Assembly: GCA_964035575.1 (NCBI GenBank)
Contig: OZ037838.1
Location: 806,001-870,000 of the forward strand
DNA from: Rhynchopus sp. YZ270_cl-10
Lineage: Eukaryota; Euglenozoa; Diplonemea; Diplonemida; Diplonemidae
Direction: 5' to 3'
DNA length: 64,000 bases
The position numbers and the translations under genes are program-made. The notes under the pieces were generated by a model. That model saw only the letters and a program-made list of their open reading frames with translations, had not been told where the DNA came from and made no database searches. How positions within the stretch are numbered: the first letter of the stretch is position 1; each line of letters begins with the position of its first letter. Shown piece by piece: positions 30,798-39,746 of the stretch.

Positions 30798-30976
30798 CAC
30801 GACGCGGTCCAGGACCAATTTCACTTGTCATTGTGACAAGTGAAATGACAAGTGAAATTCATGACAAGTGAATGACAAATAAATCACTTGTCATGACAAG
30901 TGATTTACATGTCATTTCACTTGTCACTTTTATGACAAGTGATTTCACTTGTCAGGTCCCTCTGGACCGTGTCGTG
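30798..30976. mobile_element. Short TIR element with TGACAAGTGA arrays
   Basis: The ends are CACGACGCGGTCCAGGACC at left and CACGACACGGTCCAGAGGGA as the reverse complement at right. The interior is almost wholly ACTTGTCA/TGACAAGT units in both orientations, able to fold into many hairpins. The first six bases match the end of the element at 56132, whose interior uses a similar motif, so the two may be one family. No clear target duplication was seen. Confidence 0.7.
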
Positions 30977-31489
30977 TTGGAAACCAAACCAATGGTTCAG
31001 TACCCCCCTCTCCACCACCACCGCCACCACCACCGCCACTCACTCCTAAAAAAAAGCAAGCAATACAAACGTGCAGAAAAAGGTTTACCAACATTTCCTC
31101 TCTTGCCTTACACTCCTTTGGCACCCTTTTTTAAAAGTAGCTCTATTACTACTACGGATGCCACCTCCTACTGCAAAACGTACTCCTTCTATTTGCTCTC
31201 TTTGAAGGATTCTGTGAAAAGCTTCTGTCTAATCGTCTGTACTCAACATACTGTGGGTGTTATAACGGTATCGATAACATTATACCACCAATACGACTCA
31301 AAAATCTTTTAAAAGTTCTTTCTAATTATATCACTCTACAGTATTAGCTTGCTCTCTTTTGAGGATTTCTAATAGCTTCTAAAAGTAGTCAAAACCCAAA
31401 ACAAAAATTTAAAGCAATTCTATCACTCTACAGTATTATCTTTCCCCTCCTTCCTCCATTTTTATCCCCCCTTCCAAAAAAAAAAAAAA
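30977..31489. other. Upstream region of AMMECR1 gene
   Basis: No gene is supported. A related pair of T-rich stretches (31325-31355 and 31415-31440) shares TCTATCACTCTACAGTATTA. A long pyrimidine tract ends about 15 nt before the ATG and is followed by an A run with no AG, unlike other genes here. Confidence 0.45.
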
Positions 31490-32104
31490 ATGGATATTTT
31501 TAAAGGAGTGAGAGCGAACAGAGCAATGGCGGCGTATGCGTTCCATGCTTTAGAGGCTAGATTGTCCAATGTGGAGCATAACACAGAGGTGAACGATGCG
31601 GATTTGCCTCTCCTCGCTGACGTCCCTGGGATGTTCGTGACATATGAAAAATTGAATGGGAACCTTCGTGGCTGCATTGGGACGTTTAGCAGCTGCAAAC
31701 TGGGTGATACCTTAGCGAAATATTCAATTATTAGCGCGCTGCAGGACTCTCGGTTCAGCCCGGTGGTGAAGAGTGAGGTTCCGGGGTTGAAGTGCTCGAT
31801 TACGATTCTGTCCGATATGGTTCCTACCACACCGTGGAACAATTGGGTGATCGGGCAGCACGGGGTTTACGTAACGTACACCGAGGCAGGCAGGAGTTAC
31901 AACGCCACGTTCCTCCCCTCCGTGATCCCGGAGCAAGGCTGGGGGCATCGTGAAACCCTCGAACACCTGCTCTCAAAAGGGGGCTACCGTGGGCGCGTTA
32001 CCGATGCGGTGCTAGCACAGTGCGAGGTGCAGACCTATGAAGGATCCAAGAGCAGTCTCACCCACCCTGAATACCTTGCGGAGTACCGAGGACAGTGGGT
32101 GTGA
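31490..32104 (+). CDS. AMMECR1 domain protein
   Basis: This 204-residue protein is close to the size of the AMMECR1 domain alone. It carries the family hallmark LRGCIGTF at 59-66. The expected context follows: LAKYSIISALQDSRFSPV, then LKCSITILSDM, WVIGQHGVYV, YNATFLPSVIPEQGW and HLLSKGGYRG. The family is widespread in all domains; its biochemical role is not firmly established, though structural work suggests a nucleic-acid or metabolic function. The start follows an A run directly after a pyrimidine tract. Single copy, same strand as its neighbours, no intron. Confidence 0.95.
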   Translation: MDIFKGVRANRAMAAYAFHALEARLSNVEHNTEVNDADLPLLADVPGMFVTYEKLNGNLRGCIGTFSSCKLGDTLAKYSIISALQDSRFSPVVKSEVPGLKCSITILSDMVPTTPWNNWVIGQHGVYVTYTEAGRSYNATFLPSVIPEQGWGHRETLEHLLSKGGYRGRVTDAVLAQCEVQTYEGSKSSLTHPEYLAEYRGQWV

Positions 32105-33098
32105 AGTGCGAGAGAGAGAGAGAGAGAGAGAGATTCGGAGGGAGGCGTTTGCGAATTGAGATATGATGTGCCCTTCGGGTCCCCGGGCTCCCACGGTAGC
32201 GTGCAGTTTTTGGCCGTTATAAAAAGGCTGGGGTATAAAGAGGTCGCGTGATTCGCCGAGCGGTTGTGAACCGCCTCCGTACCGTAAGAGACACTCATGT
32301 CCTGCCCTTTGCATATGTATGAGCTTGACTGATAATCGTTTTAGCACGTTTCAACTATTTCTTTTTTTAATTTTTTTTACGACCAATACATTTTAAATGG
32401 GGTTTGAGTGTTCTCGGGGGGGTCGGTGGCTGTGATTTCTCTTCCTTCTTTCATATGTGCCTGAGAGGCTGCGTCATTTTTTTAACGTTTCTACGACCAT
32501 GGTGGGGGCAAAAGCCAGGGGAAGCGGGGGAAAGAGAGGTGGGGGGTTTTTTTTTTGTGTCAGTGCCTGCGTCCCAGAGGCGTTTGCACTATCAACTTCA
32601 CTTTTTTATGTGTGTACTGTTTTTGCTCCCCTCCGTTGTGCAAGGTGTGTGGAGGGGTGTTTTGTGATAAAAAAAAATTGCTGGGGGTAGTTACCCTGAG
32701 TGAGAATGCCAGACCTGACCTGACGTGGCATCGTATGCTGAACACTTCGTTGTGGTTCATTGTCGATGCAACATAAATTAATTGTGCCAAAACTACATAA
32801 GTAACCTGCCCATCTCTGTATACCATTTATAACAAGCCACCCTTCACCTATTGCTGTCCCTTTGTCCAGCGGAAATGATTCGCAGTCCAGTATTGAATGT
32901 TCTTGAGCGAAAGTTCTTCCACAATTTTTCGGATTGTTCGTATCGCCCCCCCTTCCCTGCAAAAATAGCAACTCTCAGTGAAAACTGGCAACACCTTTTG
33001 TTGTCTAAAACCATTTAGAGGTGGTCGCATCGCGCAGTAGAGGTAGTTGTCCAAATGTTCTCTATGTGTGATTCGCAGCGAATACCATTATAAAGATG
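32105..33098. other. Intergenic
   Basis: A GA microsatellite lies at about 32110-32132. A diverged relative of the 65-bp insertion is at 32557-32601. No gene is supported. Confidence 0.5.
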
Positions 33099-33174
33099 CA
33101 GAACAACACCTCTCCCCCACCCACCTCATCATCACCCCCGTTAGCAGTGGAACAAAGAAGAAGAAGAAGAAACA
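33099..33174 (+). promoter_or_regulatory. Type I leader (short) of copy 8
   Basis: Only the last 75 nt of the type I leader is present, including the pyrimidine tract and CCGTTAGCAG. The sequence upstream is unique. Confidence 0.5.
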
Positions 33175-34305
33175 ATGATGGATGTGACCTTTGTGCTGGA
33201 AGAGTCAGGCGTGACTGCGACAGTGGAGGTGCCGTGCGAGGCGAAGGTTGCAGCGGCAAAGGAGGTTGCGTGCACGGCGCTTGCTGTCTCGCCTGCGTCT
33301 GTCGAGATGCGCATCGGCACGCAGGTGCTGGAGGGGACGTGCCGTCTGCAGGACACTGCGTTTGATGCAGGGGTGCAGGTTGTGCTTGCTCGCCGCTTTG
33401 CCGACATCAAGTGTCCTGCTGAGTACACAGCAACTCATGTGGAAAACTTGTCACTGTCGCGTTGTGGAACGCTGTGCCTCGTTAGTGATGATGCAACTGT
33501 TGTTGGTTTCGACACAGAAACTTTTGACACTGTCTTCTCGTTCACGTCGAATGCTTCACTACGCGCTGCACCTGCCATCTCGCAGTGCAAGACACGCTGC
33601 TACCTGCGGTGTTGGCAGGAAGGCCTTCTCGAGGTTGCGCTTCCGGGTGGGGAGGTGCTCCGCAAAGTCGACGACACCTCAGTGTCAGTGTTCGCGTGTG
33701 GCAGTGTTGTTGTCACGGAGGGTATTGACGGCGTCTCTGTGTATGACGAAGACCTGACGTTGCTCCGCTTTCTCTCGCATGAACGGTGTATGAAATTTGC
33801 AATATCGGACTGTGGTGGGTGGGTGATCACCTCCTCCAACAGTGAGAAGAACGCACGTCTGTGGGATGTGAACACAGGAGAAGCTGTGGCATGTGTTCCG
33901 ACGAGAGTGGGGTGTTGCGTGGCGCTTTCACGGCCTGCCTCTGTCTTTGCTGTGTCGGACTCTGGCACTGTGGACGATGGGTATGCGTGGGGGAACAACG
34001 TGCACCTCTACGATTGGAGTGGTGTGGCTCTTCGCAGTGTTGATGTGGAGGGTCGTGTCGAGCGCATGCAGTTCGCCCCGTGTGGGAAGTACCTTGTGTC
34101 CCACGAAGAATATGATGAAGACAATGTAGACCTGCACCAGTTCGATGTGGCAACCATGTTCTGTGTGCATGTGATACCGCTAACCTATGGTGGGCCATTT
34201 GCCATATCACCGTGTTCACGTGTCGTTGTGTTACGGTATGAGGACGAAAGCGGTACAACAAGCGGCATTGTAACAAGGCATCTGTACCCACACAACAGTG
34301 AGTGA
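33175..34305 (+). CDS. Ubl-WD40 array copy 8
   Basis: This 376-residue protein starts with ATGATG. It combines a type I leader with a beta 3' flank, a pairing seen in no other intact copy. The Ubl has EAKV and ARRFADIK. After blade 1 the strand FSFTSNASLRAAPAIS is private. Blade 3 contains VVVTEGIDGVS. Blade 5 has a longer loop (AVSDSGTVDDGYAWGNNVHL). Blades 6-7 (HQFDVATMFCVHVIPLTYGG, then RYEDESGTTSGIVTRH) are nearly the same as in copy 11. The acidic insert is HEEYDEDNVD. Confidence 0.88.
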   Translation: MMDVTFVLEESGVTATVEVPCEAKVAAAKEVACTALAVSPASVEMRIGTQVLEGTCRLQDTAFDAGVQVVLARRFADIKCPAEYTATHVENLSLSRCGTLCLVSDDATVVGFDTETFDTVFSFTSNASLRAAPAISQCKTRCYLRCWQEGLLEVALPGGEVLRKVDDTSVSVFACGSVVVTEGIDGVSVYDEDLTLLRFLSHERCMKFAISDCGGWVITSSNSEKNARLWDVNTGEAVACVPTRVGCCVALSRPASVFAVSDSGTVDDGYAWGNNVHLYDWSGVALRSVDVEGRVERMQFAPCGKYLVSHEEYDEDNVDLHQFDVATMFCVHVIPLTYGGPFAISPCSRVVVLRYEDESGTTSGIVTRHLYPHNSE

Positions 34306-34629
34306 TGTTTCGCGAGGGGTGGGAGGGTGGTGACTGTATTCTGACAGAAGGGGACAGTGCAAGTGTCTGCAGAGGGTATACCATCAACTGCATAGGCCAC
34401 ACCGTCAATCTAGCTCAAGCGGACGGCTTTTCACACATCACACACAAAGACTTCGTTGTGGTGATTCTTTTTCATATTGGTATCGTTTCTTGTTGACTCT
34501 TTATTTGTGAAGATGTGCGTGCACGAGAGTCATATTCATGTTTCAGGTTTTATTTGCTTTCTTTTCCATGAGGATCCAATCCGTTAAACGGAAACACAAA
34601 CCGGGTGACGAGCGGCTATGTGGTGACAG
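34306..34629 (+). repeat. Beta-type 3' flank, short copy
   Basis: Matches the first 300 bp of 21619-22200, then joins the next type III leader. Confidence 0.8.
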
Positions 34630-34805
34630 TACGGGCAAGCCATGAGGTTTCTTTTCACATCTCCTGTGTGTTTGCAGGGTATCTTCAAAGTGCTTTCTTT
34701 ATCAGAGTTTGTTGAAACACGTATTTAACCCACCAACCTTCTTATTTGTCGTTGCGAAGTGACACCACCAACCATCACATCAACCACAACAGAGCCCTTA
34801 ACAAT
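34630..34805 (+). promoter_or_regulatory. Type III leader of copy 9
   Basis: Contains AGGTTTCTTTTCACATCTCC, then TGTGTGTTTGCAG with AG at 34676-34677, then 128 nt to the ATG. This fits a 3' splice site followed by a fixed-length 5' UTR. Confidence 0.6.
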
Positions 34806-35897
34806 ATGATGGATGTGACCTTTGTGCTGGAAGAGTCAGGTGTGACTGCGACAGTGGAGGTGCCGTGCGAGGCGGACGTTGCAGCGGCAAAGGAGGTTGC
34901 GTGCACGGCGCTTGCTGTCTCGCCTGCGTCTGTCGAGATGCGCATCGGCACGCAGGTGCTGGAGGGGACGTGCCGTCTGCAGGACACTGCGTTTGATGCA
35001 GGGGTGCAGGTTGTGCTTGCCCGCCGCTTTGCCGACATCCAGTGTCCTGCTGAGTACACTGCCCGTGTAGAAGGATTGTCGCTGTCGCGTTGTGGCACGC
35101 TCTGTGTCTATGTTTGTGATAGGAATGTAGCTGGCTTCGACACAGAAACCTTCGACACTGTCTTCTCGTTCGAAATGTGGACTAAAGTGTACGGTCGGCC
35201 TGCCATCTCGCAGTGCAAGACACGCTGCTACCTGGCGTGTTGGAGTAAAGGCCTTCTCGAGGTTGCGCTTCCGGGTGGGGAGGTGGTCCGCAAAGTCGAC
35301 GACACCTCCAAAGCAGTGTTCGCCTGTGGCGGTGTTGTTGTCTCAAAGAGCACAGACGGCGTCTCTGTGTATGACGAAGACCTGACGTTGCTCCGCTCTC
35401 TCTCGCACGAAAGGTGTTGGGACATGTCAGTGTCTGACTGTGGTGGGTGGGTGATCACCTCCTCCATGAGGGAGAGCAACGTACGTCTGTGGGATGTGAA
35501 CACAGGTGAAGCTGTGGCATGTGTGCCTGCTGATGGGTGGTGTTGCGTGGCGCTTTCACGATCTGCTTCTGTGTTTGCTGTGAGCTGTTTTGGCAACGTG
35601 CAGATCTATGATTGGAGTGGTGCGGCTCTTCGCAGCGTTGGTATGGGTGGGGATGTCAAGTGCATGCAGTTCACCCCGTGTGGGAAGTACTTTGTAGTCT
35701 GGGTAGATGACGATGACACAGAGGACGATTACAGTACACCCCTGCACCAGTATGATGTGGCGACCATGTCCCGTGTGCGTGTGATGTTGCAATGTTCAGG
35801 TGCATTTGCGATATCGCCGTGTTCACGTGTTGTTGTGCTATTGGAAGAAGGTACCGTCATTGTGACGAGACATCTGTACCCACACAACAGTGAGTGA
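34806..35897 (+). CDS. Ubl-WD40 array copy 9
   Basis: This 363-residue protein starts with ATGATG. The Ubl has EADV and ends ARRFADIQ. The blade 1 block LCVYVCDRNVAGFDTETF matches copy 3 except for one residue. The strand after it, FSFEMWTKVYGRPAIS, is private. Blade 2 has ACWSKGLLEVALPGGEVVRK, shared in part with broken copy 13. Blade 5 has SCFGNVQIYDWSG. The blade 6 insert is DDDDTEDDYSTP. Type III leader with alpha 3' flank, so leader and flank types are not linked. Confidence 0.88.
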   Translation: MMDVTFVLEESGVTATVEVPCEADVAAAKEVACTALAVSPASVEMRIGTQVLEGTCRLQDTAFDAGVQVVLARRFADIQCPAEYTARVEGLSLSRCGTLCVYVCDRNVAGFDTETFDTVFSFEMWTKVYGRPAISQCKTRCYLACWSKGLLEVALPGGEVVRKVDDTSKAVFACGGVVVSKSTDGVSVYDEDLTLLRSLSHERCWDMSVSDCGGWVITSSMRESNVRLWDVNTGEAVACVPADGWCCVALSRSASVFAVSCFGNVQIYDWSGAALRSVGMGGDVKCMQFTPCGKYFVVWVDDDDTEDDYSTPLHQYDVATMSRVRVMLQCSGAFAISPCSRVVVLLEEGTVIVTRHLYPHNSE

Positions 35898-35985
35898 TGT
35901 GTGACCAGGGGAGGGGAGGGAGAGTGGTGATCAATATACCCCATGGTACCAGCAAAACAACCCAAGACCCTCAAAACACCCCCAT

Positions 35986-36024
35986 TCGTGTTGAGACATC
36001 GGTACCCACACAACAGTGAGCGAT
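35986..36024 (+). pseudogene. Orphan 3' end of a Ubl-WD40 copy
   Basis: After the alpha flank of copy 9, a stretch encoding the family's last residues (RHRYPHNSE-like) recurs, ending AGCGATG in place of AGTGATG. An equivalent relic is at 39220-39256. Both precede a shared leader for a non-family gene. Confidence 0.65.
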
Positions 36025-36269
36025 GTTTTTCTTTGTAAAGACCCCTTTGCTTTGCGACGTTGCCCTGTGGTGCGGCCTCATGGGGAGGGAATGAGTGTCG
36101 CGTTTGCTTCTTGTTGGGTGGGCATTTGAATGTTTCGGCTTCCCCCACTCCCACCCCGCCACCCCTGATCGTTTCATCGACCTGAACTCTTCCCTCACAC
36201 CCACTTCTTTGACTGTTGTTTTGCCTCTGGGCTTTTCCCTTTACATTCCCACAGCTTACACTACATGCC
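36010..36269 (+). promoter_or_regulatory. Shared leader of TPR-like gene (R-E copy 1)
   Basis: About 250 bp is nearly identical to 39246-39508 upstream of the LRR gene. It ends GGGCTTTTCCCTTTACATTC, then CCACAG with AG at 36253-36254, a strong acceptor-like site 15 nt before the ATG. An out-of-frame ATG at 36265 overlaps the start. Confidence 0.6.
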
Positions 36270-37190
36270 ATGCCTCTTGACGAGACAGGCACTCTCTTGA
36301 AGGAGGTGGAGGAGCACTGTGCGGATGGGTTTCGCCATGTTGCTTGTGGCGCCGCAGGTGTTTGTGGTGCGGGACATGCATTGAAGCGACATAGGCAGCG
36401 TAATGTATTTTCTGCAGCACTGCTGTGCGCCGAGCGTGCTGCGCAGACGCTTGCATGCGTGCACGACACAGACGTCTGCCCTGAGGAACGTGCCACACTG
36501 CGCACCACACGCACCACACTATCAGGACAGATCACAACCATTCGCGTGCTTGCACAACGTGGCATGAGGAAGGACCGTCTGGTTGCAGCAATGCTGCCTC
36601 AGGGGCTGCCAGACGACGCGCCCTACGCTGCACACCTGGCGCATAGTGTGTCACTCAATAGGATTGGGCGACGGAGAGACGCGCTGCGCCTTTTGCAGGC
36701 ACTTCTCCTCCGCATCCGTGGTGAGCGTGCACGCAGCGCCCACCTTGCAACCGTCGCTGCTGCAGCAGGGCTCCCTATACCCCCACCAGACACACAGCTT
36801 GCTCGATACGAGGTGATGGCACAACACAACCTGGGAACGATCCTCCAGACACACAACACTGCGTCTGCACAGCAACACTTTGCCGCTGCCTTGGAAACTG
36901 CGTCGCATATCGGTGATGCCTCGATGGTGGAAGCACTCCGCACGGCAGCAGCCACGTGTGGTGCTAGCAGAACAGCCACGCAACGCAGAGCAAAAGTCGC
37001 CCATGTGGTGGACGAAGCCTGCTCGTACTTCGATGTGTCAGGAGCAGGTAGTGGTGCTGGTGGACCCTTTGCCCCAGCCCCACCCCTACGGCCTGCACCG
37101 CCCGCAACAAAGCAGCTTCTCGCATTCCGAAGGGCCTCCAGCAGGATGGCCACAGCACATAAGCGTGCACCAGTACCGTGCCAGGCTTGA
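36270..37190 (+). CDS. TPR-like helical-repeat protein, unknown function
   Basis: This 306-residue protein starts at the ATG at 36270, just after the acceptor-like CCACAG. Residues about 185-225 (YEVMAQHNLGTILQTHNTAS, then AQQHFAAALETASHIGD) have the spacing of a tetratricopeptide repeat pair. Other Ala- and Leu-rich helices at 120-155 may be further degenerate repeats. The C-terminal 60 residues are Gly/Pro/Ala-rich and probably disordered. There is no signal peptide or membrane span. An upstream ATG five bases earlier in another frame could reduce translation. Its leader is a duplicate of the one before the LRR gene. A scaffold role is a guess from the fold. Confidence 0.65.
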   Translation: MPLDETGTLLKEVEEHCADGFRHVACGAAGVCGAGHALKRHRQRNVFSAALLCAERAAQTLACVHDTDVCPEERATLRTTRTTLSGQITTIRVLAQRGMRKDRLVAAMLPQGLPDDAPYAAHLAHSVSLNRIGRRRDALRLLQALLLRIRGERARSAHLATVAAAAGLPIPPPDTQLARYEVMAQHNLGTILQTHNTASAQQHFAAALETASHIGDASMVEALRTAAATCGASRTATQRRAKVAHVVDEACSYFDVSGAGSGAGGPFAPAPPLRPAPPATKQLLAFRRASSRMATAHKRAPVPCQA

Positions 37191-37860
37191 GAAATGGGAG
37201 CACCATTTGAAGAGCGAATATGCCAGAAAGAAAATCCGAAAAGAGGGGGGAAAACACTTACACAAATTGGCATAAAGGGAGGGGGAGGAGGGGGGGAGAT
37301 TATGTTTTGGTGTTTCATGAGGCTTAGGTACGTTGTGCTTTCATCCGGGGATGGCATCGTATGTGGGTCAGTCGGAGGTGTGCTTGCATCAACTACAGTT
37401 TTTTTCTTGACGCCATCAATTTTATCTTTTCTTAGACGCCTTGCGAGTTAAGTTAATTCCAAAATGATAGCACCCCTGAAGCCCCCTATTGTTGTATGCT
37501 GCATATTCGAATTGTCTCTCTAAAAAAGGGAGTCTAGGCATTGTGATGCTCTGCTCCCAGGGGCTGTCCACACCGCTTTGCAAACAGAACACCCATCACT
37601 TTATTTATTTTTTAAAACACCCCCAAGAAACCCCTTTTAGCTTTCCCCCCGAATGCGAAGAAGAATGCAAAGAAAACTCTTCGCACGCCATCTATGTCTA
37701 GGGGGATCAGCCGCGGGTCCACCCACGGTGTTCTGGTCACGCACCAAAAGGTACACTGCCAGGGCAAGGCATTGTGTCTCGAGTCACTTCTTTTTACACT
37801 TTCTCTTCTTTTCGCCTGAGCTATTCCACACCACGATCTTTGGCAAACCACAATGACTGC
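37191..37860. other. Intergenic
   Basis: No gene is supported. The stretch at 37700-37790 is a weak relative of dispersed repeat R-A (GGGTCCACCC, then GGTCACGCACCAA). Confidence 0.45.
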
Positions 37861-38001
37861 GTGTTTGCCGCAGGGTATCTTCAAATTGCTTGCTTTGTCA
37901 GAGTTTGTTGAAACACGTATTTAACCCACCAACCTTCTTATTTGTCGTTGCGAAGTGACACCACCAAGCATCACATCAAACACAACAGACCCCTTAACAA
38001 T
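37861..38001 (+). promoter_or_regulatory. Type III leader of copy 10
   Basis: TTTGCCGCAGGGTATC places AG at 37872-37873, 128 nt before the ATG as in its siblings. The upstream CT tract differs from that of other type III leaders. Confidence 0.55.
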
Positions 38002-39135
38002 ATGATGGATGTGACCTTTGTGCTGGAAGAGTCAGGCGTGACTGCGACAGTGGAGGTGCCGTGCGAGGCGGACGTTGCAGCGGCAAAGGAGGTTGCGTGC
38101 ACGGCGCTTGCTGTCTCGCCTGCGTCTGTCGAGATGCGCATCGGCACGCAGGTGCTGGAGGGGACGTGCCGTCTGCAGGACACTGCGTTTGATGCAGGGG
38201 TGCAGATCGTGCTTGCGTGCCCTCGCTTTGCCGACATCAAGTGTCCTGCTGAGTACGATGTACAGGACATTTTAAAGATGACCGCGAGGTCGTTGAGGCT
38301 GTCGCGTTGTGGAAAGCTCTGCGTCTATAGTAATGGAAGTAGTCATGTTGGCGGCTTCGACACAGAAACCTTCGACACTGTCTTCTCATTTGAAGTGGAC
38401 AATGATGTGTGCGGTCGGCCTGCCATCTCTCGGTGCAAGACACGCTGCTACCTGGCGTGTTTGGACCACGTTCTCGAGGTTGCGCTTCCGGGTGGGGAGG
38501 TGCTCCGCAAAGTCGAGGGCTACTCGTACTCAGTGTTTGCGTGTGGTGGTGTTGTTGTCTCGAAGGGCAGAGACGGGTTCTCTGTGTATGACGAAGACCT
38601 GACGTTGCTCCGCTCTCTCTCGCACGAAGAGTGTTATAACGTGATGGTGTCGGACTGTGGTGGGTGGGTGATCACCTCCTCCACGAGGGAGAAGAACGCA
38701 CGTCTGTGGGATGTGAACACAGGAGAAGCTGTGGCATGTGTGCCTGCGGGTAGGTGGGGTAGAGTGGCGCTTTCACGGTCTGGCTCTGTCTTTGCTGTGG
38801 TGGGGGAGACAAGCAACGTGCACCTCTATGATTGGAGTGGTGCGGCTCTTCGCAGTGTTGATGTGGGTGGGGAAGTTGGGAGCATGCAGTTCACCCTGTG
38901 TGGGAAGTACCTTGTGGTGGGGATACATGTTCCGAAATCTGATACCGAATGCACAGATGCTGAATATTACAATACACCCCTGCACCAGTATGATGTGGCG
39001 ACCATGTCCTGTGTGCGTGTGATACCGCAAAGCTCAGGTGCATTTGCGATATCGCCGTGTTCACGTGTTGTTGTGGTATTGGAATATGATGGAGACATTG
39101 TAACAAAGCATCTGTACCCACACAACAGTGAGTGA
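38002..39135 (+). CDS. Ubl-WD40 array copy 10
   Basis: This 377-residue protein starts with ATGATG. The Ubl has EADV and VQIVLACPRF. Blade 1 has the distinctive block YDVQDILKMTARSLRLSRCG followed by LCVYSNGSSHVGGFD. This block is identical at DNA level over about 120 bp (38251-38372) to copy 15 (49691-49812), although the sequence on either side differs. The insert in blade 6 is PKSDTECTDAEYYNTP. Blade 5 has VVGETSNVHLYD. Alpha 3' flank followed by the second orphan 3' end. Confidence 0.88.
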   Translation: MMDVTFVLEESGVTATVEVPCEADVAAAKEVACTALAVSPASVEMRIGTQVLEGTCRLQDTAFDAGVQIVLACPRFADIKCPAEYDVQDILKMTARSLRLSRCGKLCVYSNGSSHVGGFDTETFDTVFSFEVDNDVCGRPAISRCKTRCYLACLDHVLEVALPGGEVLRKVEGYSYSVFACGGVVVSKGRDGFSVYDEDLTLLRSLSHEECYNVMVSDCGGWVITSSTREKNARLWDVNTGEAVACVPAGRWGRVALSRSGSVFAVVGETSNVHLYDWSGAALRSVDVGGEVGSMQFTLCGKYLVVGIHVPKSDTECTDAEYYNTPLHQYDVATMSCVRVIPQSSGAFAISPCSRVVVVLEYDGDIVTKHLYPHNSE

Positions 39136-39219
39136 TGTGTGACCAGGGGAGGGGAGGGAGGGTGGTAATAAATATACCCCAGGGTACCAGCAAAACAACC
39201 CAAGACCTTCAAAACCCAT

Positions 39220-39256
39220 TGTTGAGACATCTGTACCCACACAACAGTGAGCGATG
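39220..39256 (+). pseudogene. Orphan 3' end of a Ubl-WD40 copy
   Basis: Encodes a RHLYPHNSE-like end, followed by AGCGATG. It is the duplicate of 35986-36024 and marks a 390-bp segmental duplication carrying alpha flank, relic and leader R-E. Confidence 0.65.
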
Positions 39257-39508
39257 TTTTTCTTTGTAAAGACCCCTTTGCTTTGCGACGTTGCCCTGTG
39301 GTGCGGCCTCATGGGGAGGGAATGAGTGTCGCGTTTGCTTCTTGTTGGGTGGGCATTTGAATGTTTCGGCTTCCCCCACTCCCACCCCGCCACCCCTGAT
39401 CGTTTCATCGACCTGAACGCTTCCCTCACACCCACTTTTTGACTGTTGTTTTGCCTCTGGGCTTTTCCCTTTACACATTCCCACAGCTTACACTACATGC
39501 TATGTGGA
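39246..39508 (+). promoter_or_regulatory. Shared leader upstream of LRR gene (R-E copy 2)
   Basis: Near-identical to 36010-36264, including the TTCCCACAG acceptor-like site. Here the site lies about 255 nt before the LRR start. A second pyrimidine tract (TTTTTTTCTCTTTTCTTTTC at about 39714-39733) lies next to the ATG. Confidence 0.6.
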
Positions 39509-39746
39509 CATATCCTGAATGTTCCGATATTATTCGAAATTATCTCTCCAAAAAAAGAGCACATCACCATGCTACGACCTTAGGGGCTGTCCACACCTGC
39601 TTTTCAAGCACACACACACACACACCGCCCACTTTATGTATTTTCCTCCCCAAAACTTTTCCTCCCAGAATTTCTACACAAAAAAACTGCTTGGTTTCCA
39701 CCAATCTGTCGTTTTTTTTCTCTTTTCTTTTCATCTATACCCCACA

